The position numbers and the translations under genes were made by a program. The notes below the pieces were generated by a model. It was given only the letters and a program-made list of their open reading frames with translations. It made no database searches and had not been told where the DNA came from. From an uncultured SAR116 cluster alpha proteobacterium (GTDB lineage: Bacteria > Pseudomonadota > Alphaproteobacteria > Puniceispirillales > Marisalimonadaceae): 64,000 nt of DNA. Shown piece by piece: positions 25,515 through 33,922 of this stretch. Each line of letters begins with the position of its first letter. Within the stretch, counting starts at the first letter, position 1. The stretch spans positions 62,001-126,000 of the forward strand of contig CACNWE010000004.1 of assembly GCA_902623995.1 (NCBI GenBank), given 5' to 3'.

Positions 25515-26774
25515 ATGAAAAACTTTTACTCAGCTACTCTAATATATTTGATTACAATATTTCTAGGTGTAGCACAAGCTAAGGTTGTAGTAGAATTTGC
25601 TTATCCTTATGCTGGTCTTTTTGAAATTACGTATGAAAAGATACTTCCCAAATTTTACAAAGCTCATCCAGATATTGAGATTAAAATAAGAGCTCCATAT
25701 GAAAATTATGAAGACGGTACAAATTCAATTCTTAGAGAAGCTGTTGCTAACAAACTTCCAGATGTAACAATGCAAGGTTTGAACAGACAGGCTATTCTAG
25801 TAGAAAAAGGAATAGCAAAATCGTTAGAGCCATTTATAGCTAAAGAAGCTAACTTTAAAAAAGATGGTTACCATGCGTCCATGTTAAATTTATCAAAATT
25901 TAATGATAAAGTGTATGGATTACCGTTCTCAATCTCATTGCCAATTGGTTATTATAATATGGATGTTATGGCCAAAGCAGGCGTAAAATCAGTAAATGAT
26001 CTACCTAAAACTTGGGAAGACGTAGTGGGTGCTTGCAAAAAATTAATTGCCGCAGGTGTTAAGCAACCGATGTTTTGGGGATGGAACATAACTGGAAATT
26101 GGTTTTTGCAAGCATTGATGTGGAGTCAGGGTCAAGCGCTTATGGAAAATGGAAAATTTATGATTAATACTCCCGAAGGACTAAAAGCCCTTGAGACGAT
26201 GAAAATGCTTTTTGAAGGCTGTAATATGCCTAATTTAGGTACCGGCGAAGCTCAAGCATTTTTTAATTCAGGAAACTCAGGAATGTTTTTTTGGTCAACT
26301 TCTTCAGTGGCGGCTGTAGAAAGAAATAAAACTGATTTTACCTTCAAAACCAATGAGTATCCTGGATTAATGAAATCAGGCCCAAAAGGTTTGCCTGCTG
26401 GTGGTAATGCTGCAATGTTAGTATCACAATCAAAAGATCCTAAAGTAATTGATGCTTCTTGGAAGTGGCTCAAATTTATTACTTCAGGCGAGGGAGCTGC
26501 AGATGTAGCTAGAACAACTGGTTATATGCCGCCTAACCAAGCAGCAAACGAAATTGTTTTGAAAGACTTTTATTCAGAAAATCCTAATAAAGCGACTGCA
26601 GTTCGACAACTTCCCTTGCTGAGCGATTGGCAAGCATATCCTGGTGATAAAGGTCTTGCTATCACTCAAGTTATTTTCGACAGTATTGAAGGGATTGTTA
26701 CTGACGAGTATAATGATATGAAAGAACTTCAACAACAAATGGATGAGGAAGTTAAAGATTTACTTCCAAGATAA
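25515..26774 (+). CDS. Extracellular solute-binding protein, family 1 (UgpB-like)
   Basis: A 419-residue periplasmic binding protein with a Sec signal (LIYLITIFLGVAQA, cleavage near residue 22). Family 1 traits: YPYAGLFEITYEKILPKFYKAHP start of the mature domain, LPDVTMQGLNRQAILVEKG hinge, KVYGLPFSISLPIGYYN, and the C-terminal GEGAADVARTTGYMPPNQ, a stretch that in UgpB-type proteins is close to the ligand. Partner of the ATPase and permeases upstream; unusual only in being the last gene of the set. Ligand inferred as glycerol-3-phosphate or a diester from context. Confidence 0.88.
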   Translation: MKNFYSATLIYLITIFLGVAQAKVVVEFAYPYAGLFEITYEKILPKFYKAHPDIEIKIRAPYENYEDGTNSILREAVANKLPDVTMQGLNRQAILVEKGIAKSLEPFIAKEANFKKDGYHASMLNLSKFNDKVYGLPFSISLPIGYYNMDVMAKAGVKSVNDLPKTWEDVVGACKKLIAAGVKQPMFWGWNITGNWFLQALMWSQGQALMENGKFMINTPEGLKALETMKMLFEGCNMPNLGTGEAQAFFNSGNSGMFFWSTSSVAAVERNKTDFTFKTNEYPGLMKSGPKGLPAGGNAAMLVSQSKDPKVIDASWKWLKFITSGEGAADVARTTGYMPPNQAANEIVLKDFYSENPNKATAVRQLPLLSDWQAYPGDKGLAITQVIFDSIEGIVTDEYNDMKELQQQMDEEVKDLLPR

Positions 26775-26780
26775 CTTTAA

Positions 26781-26819
26781 AAGTTAAAATGGTATTAGTA
26801 CCATTTTAACTTCTTTTTT
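26781..26819 (+). terminator. Intrinsic terminator after the binding-protein gene
   Basis: Perfect 14-bp stem AAGTTAAAATGGTA (26781-26794) with its complement at 26799-26812, a 4-nt loop (ttag) and then CTTTTTT (26813-26819). Classical Rho-independent terminator; it ends only 6 bp before the ATG of the next gene. Confidence 0.88.
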
Positions 26820-26825
26820 AAAATC

Positions 26826-27440
26826 ATGAAAAAACTAAATAAAAACAAGCCTTTAATTCATTCAGATTGTCAAATTGTAGACAGTAATTTTGGTTCATTT
26901 GTTGAAATAGGTGAATATTCTATTATTTCAAATTCTAATTTCGGTGATTATTCTTATTGTACAAGATTTTGTGATATAGCCAATACAGACATAAAAAAAT
27001 TTTCTAATATTGCAAGCTCTGTTAGAATAGGTCCAACGGACCATCCAATGGAAAAAGCAAGTCTTCATCATTTTTTATATAGATCAACTGACTATTGGGA
27101 AGACAAAGAACATGACAAAGATTTTTTTAAAAACCGATATTCCAGAAAAACTATAATTGGCAATGACACATGGATAGGACATGCTGCTATTGTTAAACCT
27201 GACATTATAGTTGGGGATGGTGCTATAATTGGAGCTGGTTCTGTTGTTACCAAAGATGTAGAAAGTTATACTATTGTAGCAGGAAATCCTGCTAAAATTA
27301 TTAGAAGAAGGTTTTCAGAAAAAATTGCAATTCAATTGTCTGAAATTCAATGGTGGAATTGGTCTCATGAGAAAATAGGATCTTCCTTAGACGACTTTAG
27401 AACTTTAAGTGTTGAAGATTTTATATCAAAATATAAATAG
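26826..27440 (+). CDS. Phosphonate-operon hexapeptide-repeat transferase
   Basis: A 204-residue left-handed beta-helix acyltransferase of the XAT type, matching the phosphonate-metabolism hexapeptide family (TIGR03308 kind) found in many alphaproteobacterial phn clusters. Repeats are visible in GSFVEIGEYSIISNSNFGDYSY and again in IIGNDTWIGHAAIVKPDIIVGDGAIIGAGSVVTKDV, with the AGNPAKIIRRRF end typical of CoA-dependent acetyltransferases; H-D-H candidates lie in PTDHPMEK and SLHHF. It may acetylate an aminoalkylphosphonate in place of PhnO. The ATG is 7 bp past the terminator T-run and has no visible ribosome site, so expression may depend on read-through or a leaderless message. Confidence 0.82.
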   Translation: MKKLNKNKPLIHSDCQIVDSNFGSFVEIGEYSIISNSNFGDYSYCTRFCDIANTDIKKFSNIASSVRIGPTDHPMEKASLHHFLYRSTDYWEDKEHDKDFFKNRYSRKTIIGNDTWIGHAAIVKPDIIVGDGAIIGAGSVVTKDVESYTIVAGNPAKIIRRRFSEKIAIQLSEIQWWNWSHEKIGSSLDDFRTLSVEDFISKYK

Positions 27441-27441
27441 A

Positions 27442-28656
27442 TTAGGATACTGCATTTGATGATTTAATAAATCTGTCAACAACGCTTTTACAAACACTTG
27501 CAATCTTTCCATTACATATTGTTGCTTCTATCTCTCTTGTTTTTGGGTTAATAATTACTAAATCTGCGTAATTTTCTACTTTGATAGCTCCTCTTTTGTC
27601 AATATTTAGTGCCTTTGCGGGATTTTCTGATATTAATGCCCATGCATTTTCAATAGAACAAATCTTATGATCTAACAAATACCAAATTGACTGGAGTAGT
27701 GATGGATAATAATAATCTGATACTAGAATACTACAGTATCCTAGTTTTAATAATTCTAATGTAGATATATTTCCATTATGTGAACCACCTCTGACTAAAT
27801 TAGGCGCACCCATTATTACATTTTCATTATTGAAGTATGCTTCTTTAGCAGCTAAAATACTTGTTGGAAACTCACAAATATTAGCACCAAAACTTCTAAA
27901 CCATTTTCTATCCTTTTTGCTTTCATCATCATGCGAACCAAATTTAATATTATTAGATTTCATAAAATTGCTTAATGTTTTTAAACTATCACTTACTTCA
28001 TTTTCTTTTGTTAATCGATAATTCACAATATTTGCAAGTTCACTTTTTTCCATAGACATTTTATTAGCCCATGTTGCAAATGCTGATGGTTTGTTTTGAA
28101 TTTTTTCTATGGCATCAGGTATATGGTTGTTGAATACCACATAATTAAGTTTGTATTCTGTAATTAAATCAATAAGTTCTTGAACTTTTTCTACAAGATG
28201 AGTTTCGTATCTTACCTGAACATTTATATTAGTTATCATAGAAGGTCTGTATTTATTGAGATTTTCTAAAAATATTTTAGCGTATTCAGGACTTCTTATT
28301 CTACCTTCCCAGCTATAGCTACATGCTAGGTAAGCCGTAGTAATGCCATTAATGGAAAGTTCTTTGTCAACAATTTTAAGAGTATCATTCATATCAAAAC
28401 TTACGCCTGGCCTTGGAAATAACTGCCTTTCAAATCCATCTCCATGTAAGTCTATTATTCCAGGTAATACCCAAAAACCCGTCAAATCTATAACTGGATA
28501 ATTTTTTTTAGGGTATTGATTAGTTTTATTAACTTCAATTGAAGTTAAAAATTTATCTTCAATAGTTATGGTTCCCGATTGCATTTTATTATGATGCAAA
28601 AATTTACTGCCCTGTAAAATATATCCTGAAAATTGATTTGATTGTATTTGATTCAT
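27442..28656 (-). CDS. Divergent PhnM-like amidohydrolase
   Basis: A 404-residue amidohydrolase-superfamily protein related to alpha-D-ribose 1-methylphosphonate 5-triphosphate diphosphatase. LPGIIDLHGDGFERQLFPRPG (metal residues H71 and D73) parallels the canonical LHTDNLERH of PhnM, and SHDDESKKDR, MGAPNLVRGGSHNGN and SDYYYPSL match later PhnM blocks. However, the segment after RPGV lacks the AHD and TTVFDAL motifs of true PhnM, reading instead ITTAYLACSYSW. A canonical PhnM is present at 35249, so this copy may have another substrate. It is 51 bp downstream of phnF on the same strand and ends 1 bp from the hexapeptide gene. Confidence 0.82.
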   Translation of the reverse strand: MNQIQSNQFSGYILQGSKFLHHNKMQSGTITIEDKFLTSIEVNKTNQYPKKNYPVIDLTGFWVLPGIIDLHGDGFERQLFPRPGVSFDMNDTLKIVDKELSINGITTAYLACSYSWEGRIRSPEYAKIFLENLNKYRPSMITNINVQVRYETHLVEKVQELIDLITEYKLNYVVFNNHIPDAIEKIQNKPSAFATWANKMSMEKSELANIVNYRLTKENEVSDSLKTLSNFMKSNNIKFGSHDDESKKDRKWFRSFGANICEFPTSILAAKEAYFNNENVIMGAPNLVRGGSHNGNISTLELLKLGYCSILVSDYYYPSLLQSIWYLLDHKICSIENAWALISENPAKALNIDKRGAIKVENYADLVIINPKTREIEATICNGKIASVCKSVVDRFIKSSNAVS

Positions 28657-28707
28657 ATATTTTAGTTATCTTAATTTTATTAATTTTATATTACAAATAT
28701 CAAAAGT

Positions 28708-29415
28708 TTAATCTTCTAATGTTAATTGAATTCTTTCGCCAACAAACCATGTCTGACTGAACTCTACTGGGATACAATTTAAATCTTGATTCACATATGT
28801 TGTTTTAAGAAGTGGGCTATTAATTTTACAATCAAGTAAATTAGCTTGAATACTATCAGCTAGCTCTGCGATTATATTAGTGTTTGACCTAACAAAATCA
28901 TTTACACCCAATAACTTTAGTGTGTGTGTGACAGATAATTCTTTTTGAAATATTTCTAGAAAACTGGGAAACTTTTTATTTGGAATTATTCTTTTAGTTA
29001 TAATAGTTGGAATATTATTAATTTTACCAGTTGTTTCTATTAAAAGAATCTCATCATTTGAATTTATTTTTAAATTATCAGCTTCTATCTTGGATGCTTT
29101 TCTATACTCTGATCTAATAATTGTTGTTTTAGGAATATTGTTTTCATGAGTAATATTCTGTGAAAATCTTACTCTTTTTCCAAGTTTATATTTTAACTTA
29201 GAAGCTTGAACTATTACACCAGAACCTCTTTTAGAAAACAAAATTCCTTCATTTTTTAATATTTGCAAAGCTCTTCTAACCGTGTGTCTATTTACTCCAA
29301 ATCTTTTTGAAAGATGATTTTCAGAAGGTAGTTTATCACCTGAATTGTATATGTTATCCGCCACATCTTTTTTTAATGCTTCATAAATTTGATAATAAAT
29401 GAGTTTAGAATTCAT
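28708..29415 (-). CDS. phnF: GntR/HutC-family repressor PhnF
   Basis: A 235-residue regulator: N-terminal winged helix (SGDKLPSENHLSKRFGVNRHTVRRALQ, recognition helix about residues 36-55, then EGILFSKRGSGVIV wing) and a C-terminal UTRA effector domain (about 80-235). Divergent from phnG, separated by an 87-bp AT-rich region that holds repeated TTGTATA motifs, its likely operator. PhnF proteins repress phn genes and respond to phosphate-linked ligands. It forms a minus-strand pair with the PhnM-like gene. Confidence 0.88.
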   Translation of the reverse strand: MNSKLIYYQIYEALKKDVADNIYNSGDKLPSENHLSKRFGVNRHTVRRALQILKNEGILFSKRGSGVIVQASKLKYKLGKRVRFSQNITHENNIPKTTIIRSEYRKASKIEADNLKINSNDEILLIETTGKINNIPTIITKRIIPNKKFPSFLEIFQKELSVTHTLKLLGVNDFVRSNTNIIAELADSIQANLLDCKINSPLLKTTYVNQDLNCIPVEFSQTWFVGERIQLTLED

Positions 29416-29441
29416 GTAATAAAAACTTAATAAAAATATTA

Positions 29442-29486
29442 TTGTATAATTAATGTTTTATAATTATAAGTTGTATAGTTGTATAG
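29442..29486. promoter_or_regulatory. phnF-phnG divergent promoter region with TTGTATA repeats
   Basis: GTTGTATA occurs twice head-to-tail at 29470-29477 and 29478-29485 and the core TTGTATA once more at 29442-29448. TATAAT sequences (29445, 29459) and TATAGT (29482) can serve as -10 boxes. The repeats overlap these and lie 17 bp before the phnG ATG, a fitting place for a GntR-type repressor. No 11-bp Pho pattern is seen here. Sequence seen; PhnF binding inferred. Confidence 0.45.
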
Positions 29487-29502
29487 TAAAGAAGTAATTT
29501 AA

Positions 29503-29943
29503 ATGATTGAAAAAAGAAAATCTTGGATGAGTTTGTTAGCAACATCTAGCCAAAGTGATTTGTTAAATCTCTGGGAACAAAAAAAAATAAAAGTCAATTA
29601 TGTATGGTTAAGAACACCTGAAATTGGAAGCATAATGGCTCAAGGAAGAATGGGTGTAACTGGAGATAAATTTAATATTGGTGAAGTTACTATAACAAGA
29701 TGTTCCTTAAAATTGAATTGTGGAACAATAGGTCATAGTTATGTTCAAGGAAGAAGTAAGAAAAAAGCTGAAATAAGCGCATTATGTGATGCTCTTATGC
29801 AAACTAAAATGTCTAAAGAAATAAATAAAAATATTATTATTCCTTTAGAAAAAATTAAAAAAGATAATAAAGACAAAATTCTCTCAAAAGCTGAAGCTAC
29901 AAAAGTTGATTTTTTTACTCTTGTAAGAGGAGAAAGCGATTAA
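29503..29943 (+). CDS. phnG: C-P lyase core subunit PhnG
   Basis: A 146-residue subunit of the PhnGHIJ carbon-phosphorus lyase core. RKSWMSLLATSS at the N-terminus and VRTPEIG-type VWLRTPEIGSIMAQGRMGVTGDKFN, then GEVTITRCSLKL and GHSYVQGRSKKKAEISALCDALMQ are typical PhnG blocks. With PhnH, PhnI and PhnL, it attaches the phosphonate to the 1' position of ribose by displacing adenine from ATP. Its TAA overlaps the phnH ATG by one base. Confidence 0.95.
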   Translation: MIEKRKSWMSLLATSSQSDLLNLWEQKKIKVNYVWLRTPEIGSIMAQGRMGVTGDKFNIGEVTITRCSLKLNCGTIGHSYVQGRSKKKAEISALCDALMQTKMSKEINKNIIIPLEKIKKDNKDKILSKAEATKVDFFTLVRGESD

Positions 29944-30512
29944 TGGAAAATTATCCTTTTTCTGAAAATTCTATAAATAGTTCTATTGCTTTTAGATCAT
30001 TAGTAAATGCAACATCATATCCAGGTAGAACTTTTCAGATAAATAAACTTAACAAACCAAGTGTATTGTCAAATGCAGCAGCGACAATATTAATTACGTT
30101 ATGTGATAATGAGAGTAATGTTTACCTCTCAAAAGAATATAATACAGATGAAGTAAGGAATTGGTTAATTTTTAACACTGGTGCCATTATTAGTAACAAA
30201 AAGAATGCTGATTTTGTAATTGGTACATGGAAATCTTTATTGCCATTAAATGATTTCAAAATAGGAGTTCCTGAGTATCCAGAAAGATCTGCAACTTTAA
30301 TAATTGAAGAAACAAAATATAAAAAAGTAAAATGCAACATTGATGGTCCAGGCATAAAAAATAAATTAAATATTGATTTACCTAATCCTGAATTATTTAT
30401 CGAAAATAATAATCTTTACCCTTTAGGTTTAGATTTCTATTTCACAAATGACTTAGAAATTTTATCTATTCCTCGTTCAACAAAAATTAATATCATAAAA
30501 TCGGAGCTTTAG
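29943..30512 (+). CDS. phnH: C-P lyase core subunit PhnH
   Basis: A 189-residue PhnH. SIAFRSLVNATSYPGRTFQI (FRxLMxAMAxPG-type opening), AAATILITLCDNESNVYL and the C-terminal NPELFIENNNLYPLGLDFYF with SIPRSTKI are family blocks. PhnH is the homodimeric, PLP-fold-like but PLP-free subunit of the lyase core. Translationally coupled to phnG by overlap and to phnI by direct abutment of stop and start. Length close to the E. coli protein (194). Confidence 0.95.
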   Translation: MENYPFSENSINSSIAFRSLVNATSYPGRTFQINKLNKPSVLSNAAATILITLCDNESNVYLSKEYNTDEVRNWLIFNTGAIISNKKNADFVIGTWKSLLPLNDFKIGVPEYPERSATLIIEETKYKKVKCNIDGPGIKNKLNIDLPNPELFIENNNLYPLGLDFYFTNDLEILSIPRSTKINIIKSEL

Positions 30513-31589
30513 ATGTATGTAGCTGTTAAAGGTGGGGAAGTAGCAATTGATAACGCTCATTCTTGGATGTCAGAAATAAGAAGAGGTGATACATCCATTC
30601 CAAATATTTCCCTTGATCAAATATCAGAACAACTCACACTTGGCGTTGATAGAGTAATGTCCGAAGGTTCTCTATATGATAAAGACCTTGCTGCATTAGC
30701 TATAAAACAGTCTAGAGGTGATTTGATAGAAGCTATATTTTTGTTAAGAGCTTACAGAACTACTCTTACAAGATTTAGTTACAGCAAACCAGTTAATACA
30801 GCAAATATGACGTGCCTTAGAAGGATTTCAGCAACTTTTAAAGATATACCAGGTGGACAAAAATTAGGTCCTACTTTTGATTACACGCATAGGCTTTTGG
30901 ACTTTAAATTACTAGCTGAAAATGAAGCACCTATTAGTCCAAAAAAAAAATATAATGACAACAAAATGCCTCACGTTTTAAGTTTTTTAAATCAAGAAGA
31001 TTTAATGCAAAACGAAAAAGATAACAATCTTGATCCTATCGATATAACTCGAGAACCTATTAGCTATCCAACATCTCGTTCGGCAAGGTTACAAGCATTA
31101 TCAAGAGGAGATGAGGGTTTCTTACTTGGTCTCGCATATTCTACTCAAAGAGGATATGCAAGAAATCATGCATTTGTAGGGGAACTAAGAATTGGCATAG
31201 TTGACATTGAGCTTTATATTCCAGAATTAGGTTTTGAAATTAATGTTGCTGAGATCATTTTAACTGAATGTGAAACGGTAAATCAATTTCAAGGATCCAA
31301 AATTGAACCTCCACAATTTACAAGAGGTTATGGTTTAGTATTCGGACAGACTGAAAGAAAAGCTTTAGCAATGGCTTTGATCGATAGAGCTTTAAGATGG
31401 AAAGAATTAGGTGAAGATTATTCTGGCGCACCAGCACAAGATGAAGAATTTGTTATTTCACATTGCGACAACATTCAAGCGACTGGTTTTTTAGAGCACA
31501 TAAAACTACCACATTATGTTGATTTTCAATCTGAACTAGAGCTCATTAGAAAAATTAGAGCTGACGCCAAAGTTAATATGAAAAGGTAA
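30513..31589 (+). CDS. phnI: C-P lyase core subunit PhnI
   Basis: A 358-residue PhnI, opening MYVAVKGGEVAIDNAHSWM as in all members and containing FSYSKPVNTANMTCLRRISATFKDIPGGQKLGPTFDYTHRLLDF and the C-terminal HCDNIQATGFLEHIKLPHYVDF. PhnI carries nucleosidase activity that breaks the N-glycosidic bond of ATP, and with G, H and L makes ribose 1-alkylphosphonate 5-triphosphate. ATG follows the phnH stop without a gap. Confidence 0.96.
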   Translation: MYVAVKGGEVAIDNAHSWMSEIRRGDTSIPNISLDQISEQLTLGVDRVMSEGSLYDKDLAALAIKQSRGDLIEAIFLLRAYRTTLTRFSYSKPVNTANMTCLRRISATFKDIPGGQKLGPTFDYTHRLLDFKLLAENEAPISPKKKYNDNKMPHVLSFLNQEDLMQNEKDNNLDPIDITREPISYPTSRSARLQALSRGDEGFLLGLAYSTQRGYARNHAFVGELRIGIVDIELYIPELGFEINVAEIILTECETVNQFQGSKIEPPQFTRGYGLVFGQTERKALAMALIDRALRWKELGEDYSGAPAQDEEFVISHCDNIQATGFLEHIKLPHYVDFQSELELIRKIRADAKVNMKR

Positions 31590-31593
31590 TAAA

Positions 31594-32472
31594 ATGAATG
31601 AAATGAGTAAAAATGAAAATTTAGATATTCAAATTTATAATTTTGCTTATTTAGATGAAAATACAAAAAGGATGATAAGACGAGCTCTTCTGAAAGCATT
31701 ATGTATACCTGGCTATCAAGTACCTTTTTCCTCAAGAGAAATGCCAATGCCTTATGGTTGGGGTACTGGTGGAATTCAGGTAACATCTGCGTGTTTAATA
31801 CCCAAAGATGTTTTAAAGGTAATTGATCAAGGCGCCGACGATACTACAAATGCTGTATCAATAAGAAAATTTTTTCAAAAAACTGCAAATGTAGCTGTGA
31901 CTGAAAAAACTTCAGATGCATCTCTTATACAGACCAGACACAGAATTCCTGAAACAAAATTAAAAGAAAAACAAATATTAGTATATCAAGTACCAATTCC
32001 AGAACCTCTTAGATTCTTAGAACCAAGGGAGGTAGAAACTAGAAAAATGCATGCTCTTTCTGAATATGGATTAATGTATGTAAAACTTTATGAAGATATT
32101 GCAAAACATGGTCATATTGAGACAGCATATGCATATCCAGTAAAAACAAATGGAAATTATGTTACTGACCCTTCTCCTATTCCAAAATTTGATAATCCCA
32201 AAATGAATAATAGTCCAGCTATTCAACTTTTTGGCGCTGGAAGAGAACAACGAATTTATGCTATTCCACCTTATACAAATGTTAAAAGTCTTGATTTTGA
32301 AGACTATCCTTTTGAAGCTATGAAAGCTAATTTCAAATGTTCAATATGTGGATCCAGTGATAGTTATTTAGATGAAATTATTGTTTCAGATGATGGTAAA
32401 CGATCATACATATGTTCAGACACAGACTATTGCAAAGAACAAACCAAATTAAATTCAAAAAAAGAAGATTAA
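31594..32472 (+). CDS. phnJ: C-P lyase radical SAM subunit PhnJ
   Basis: A 292-residue PhnJ. It catalyses homolytic cleavage of the C-P bond using a 4Fe-4S cluster and S-adenosylmethionine. The four essential cysteines are C249, C252, C274 and C280 with spacing C-x2-C-x21-C-x5-C, identical to the E. coli enzyme (241/244/266/272). PGYQVPFSSREMPMPYGWGTGG and FGAGREQRIYAIPPYT are conserved blocks. All catalytic features are intact, so methane or other alkane release from methylphosphonate is possible. Confidence 0.97.
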   Translation: MNEMSKNENLDIQIYNFAYLDENTKRMIRRALLKALCIPGYQVPFSSREMPMPYGWGTGGIQVTSACLIPKDVLKVIDQGADDTTNAVSIRKFFQKTANVAVTEKTSDASLIQTRHRIPETKLKEKQILVYQVPIPEPLRFLEPREVETRKMHALSEYGLMYVKLYEDIAKHGHIETAYAYPVKTNGNYVTDPSPIPKFDNPKMNNSPAIQLFGAGREQRIYAIPPYTNVKSLDFEDYPFEAMKANFKCSICGSSDSYLDEIIVSDDGKRSYICSDTDYCKEQTKLNSKKED

Positions 32473-32474
32473 TT

Positions 32475-33251
32475 ATGAAGCAAAATTTCTTATTTCAAGC
32501 CTCTAATATTTCTAAATACTATGGCCAAAATATAGGTTGCAAAAATGTATCTTTAGATATTAATCCTGGAGAGGTCCTTGGAATTGTTGGCGAGTCAGGT
32601 TCTGGGAAGTCTACATTATTAAACTGTATTTATGGAAATTTAGAAGTTGATGAAGGAGATATTTTCTTAAACGACAAATCAAAAACAATCCTCAATTTTA
32701 CAAAAATTTCGGAACCAAAACTTCGTTTAATTCAAAGATCTGATCTAGCATTTGTGCATCAAAATCCTCGTGATGGTCTCAGAATGAATATAAGTGCAGG
32801 AGGAAATATTGGTGAAAGATTAATGGCAATTGGTCATAGAAATTATGGTGAAATTAGAGAAATTGCTGCAAATTGGCTAGAAAAAGTTGAAATTGATGTT
32901 AGCAGAATTGATGATAAGCCAAGTACTTTTTCTGGAGGAATGCAACAAAGACTTCAAATTGCAAGAAATCTTGTAACTAGACCAAGATTGATTTTTATGG
33001 ATGAACCTACTGGAGGTTTGGATGTATCTGTACAAGCTAAAATCTTGGATTTATTAAGAAACCTTGTAAGAGAACTTGGCATTGCTGCAGTAATAGTTAC
33101 ACACGATCTTGCAGTAGTTAGACTTTTAGCTGATCGTATAATTGTAATGCAAAATGGAAATGTAATAGAAGCTGGTTTGTGTGATCAGGTTTTAGATGAT
33201 CCACAGCATAAATATTCGCAATTATTAGTTAGTTCAGTATTACAGGTGTAA
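32475..33251 (+). CDS. phnK: C-P lyase ABC-type subunit PhnK
   Basis: A 258-residue ABC-class ATPase that docks on the lyase core. Walker A GESGSGKST, FVHQNPRDGLRMNISAGGNIGERLM (the QNPRDGLR block is PhnK-specific), signature FSGGMQQRLQIARNL, Walker B LIFMDEPTGGLDVS. The longer frame opening at 32412 runs through the end of phnJ and adds 21 residues unrelated to the family, so the ATG at 32475, 2 bp past the phnJ stop, is taken as start. Length then agrees with E. coli PhnK (252). Confidence 0.94.
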   Translation: MKQNFLFQASNISKYYGQNIGCKNVSLDINPGEVLGIVGESGSGKSTLLNCIYGNLEVDEGDIFLNDKSKTILNFTKISEPKLRLIQRSDLAFVHQNPRDGLRMNISAGGNIGERLMAIGHRNYGEIREIAANWLEKVEIDVSRIDDKPSTFSGGMQQRLQIARNLVTRPRLIFMDEPTGGLDVSVQAKILDLLRNLVRELGIAAVIVTHDLAVVRLLADRIIVMQNGNVIEAGLCDQVLDDPQHKYSQLLVSSVLQV

Positions 33252-33252
33252 A

Positions 33253-33918
33253 ATGATACAAATTAAAAATTTAAACAAATCATTCCAACTTTATAATCAA
33301 AACGATACAAACATAAATGTATTTAAAAATATAAACTTCAGAGTTAATAAAGGTGAGGTTGTTGCACTTACTGGTAACTCTGGCACAGGTAAATCTACTT
33401 TATTAAAATTAATCTATGGAAGTTATGTGATAAGTAAAGGTGATGTTATTATTTCAGATATTAATATTAGAAAATCATCACCTAGAGATATTTTAACACT
33501 AAGAAAGAATAAATTGGGGTATGTTAGTCAATTTTTGAGAGTTGTACCTAGAGTGCCAACAATAGATGTTGTAATAGAACCCTTGCTTGAGATTGGATGT
33601 GAAAAAAAAATTGCATTAAAAAAAGCTCAAGAAATATTAGAAAGACTTAATATTCCAAAAAATTTGTGGAACTTATCTCCCTTAACTTTCTCAGGAGGTG
33701 AACAACAAAGAGTAAATATTGCTAGGGGTTTTATTCATAATTATCCGTATTTACTTTTAGATGAACCAACTGCAAGTCTGGACCAAAATAATAAAAATGT
33801 TGTATTAGATTTAATAGAAAAAGCTAAGCTAAATGGTTCAGCTATAATAGGAATATTTCATGATGAAACAGCTAGAAACAAAGTTGCTACAAGAGAAGTC
33901 AATTTAGAAAATTTATGA
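33253..33918 (+). CDS. phnL: C-P lyase ABC-type subunit PhnL
   Basis: A 221-residue ABC-class ATPase: Walker A TGNSGTGKST, the PhnL-typical YVSQFLRVVPRVPTIDVVIEPLL stretch, signature FSGGEQQRVNIARGF, Walker B YLLLDEPTASLD and H-loop IGIFHDETAR. PhnL is required for loading the phosphonate on ribose with PhnGHI. Start lies 1 bp after the phnK stop. Confidence 0.94.
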   Translation: MIQIKNLNKSFQLYNQNDTNINVFKNINFRVNKGEVVALTGNSGTGKSTLLKLIYGSYVISKGDVIISDINIRKSSPRDILTLRKNKLGYVSQFLRVVPRVPTIDVVIEPLLEIGCEKKIALKKAQEILERLNIPKNLWNLSPLTFSGGEQQRVNIARGFIHNYPYLLLDEPTASLDQNNKNVVLDLIEKAKLNGSAIIGIFHDETARNKVATREVNLENL

Positions 33919-33922
33919 ATTA

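Noticed and set aside
32412-32474. Extended N-terminus of PhnK
   Set aside because: It lies wholly within phnJ and adds 21 basic residues not seen in PhnK; ATG 32475 gives the normal length.
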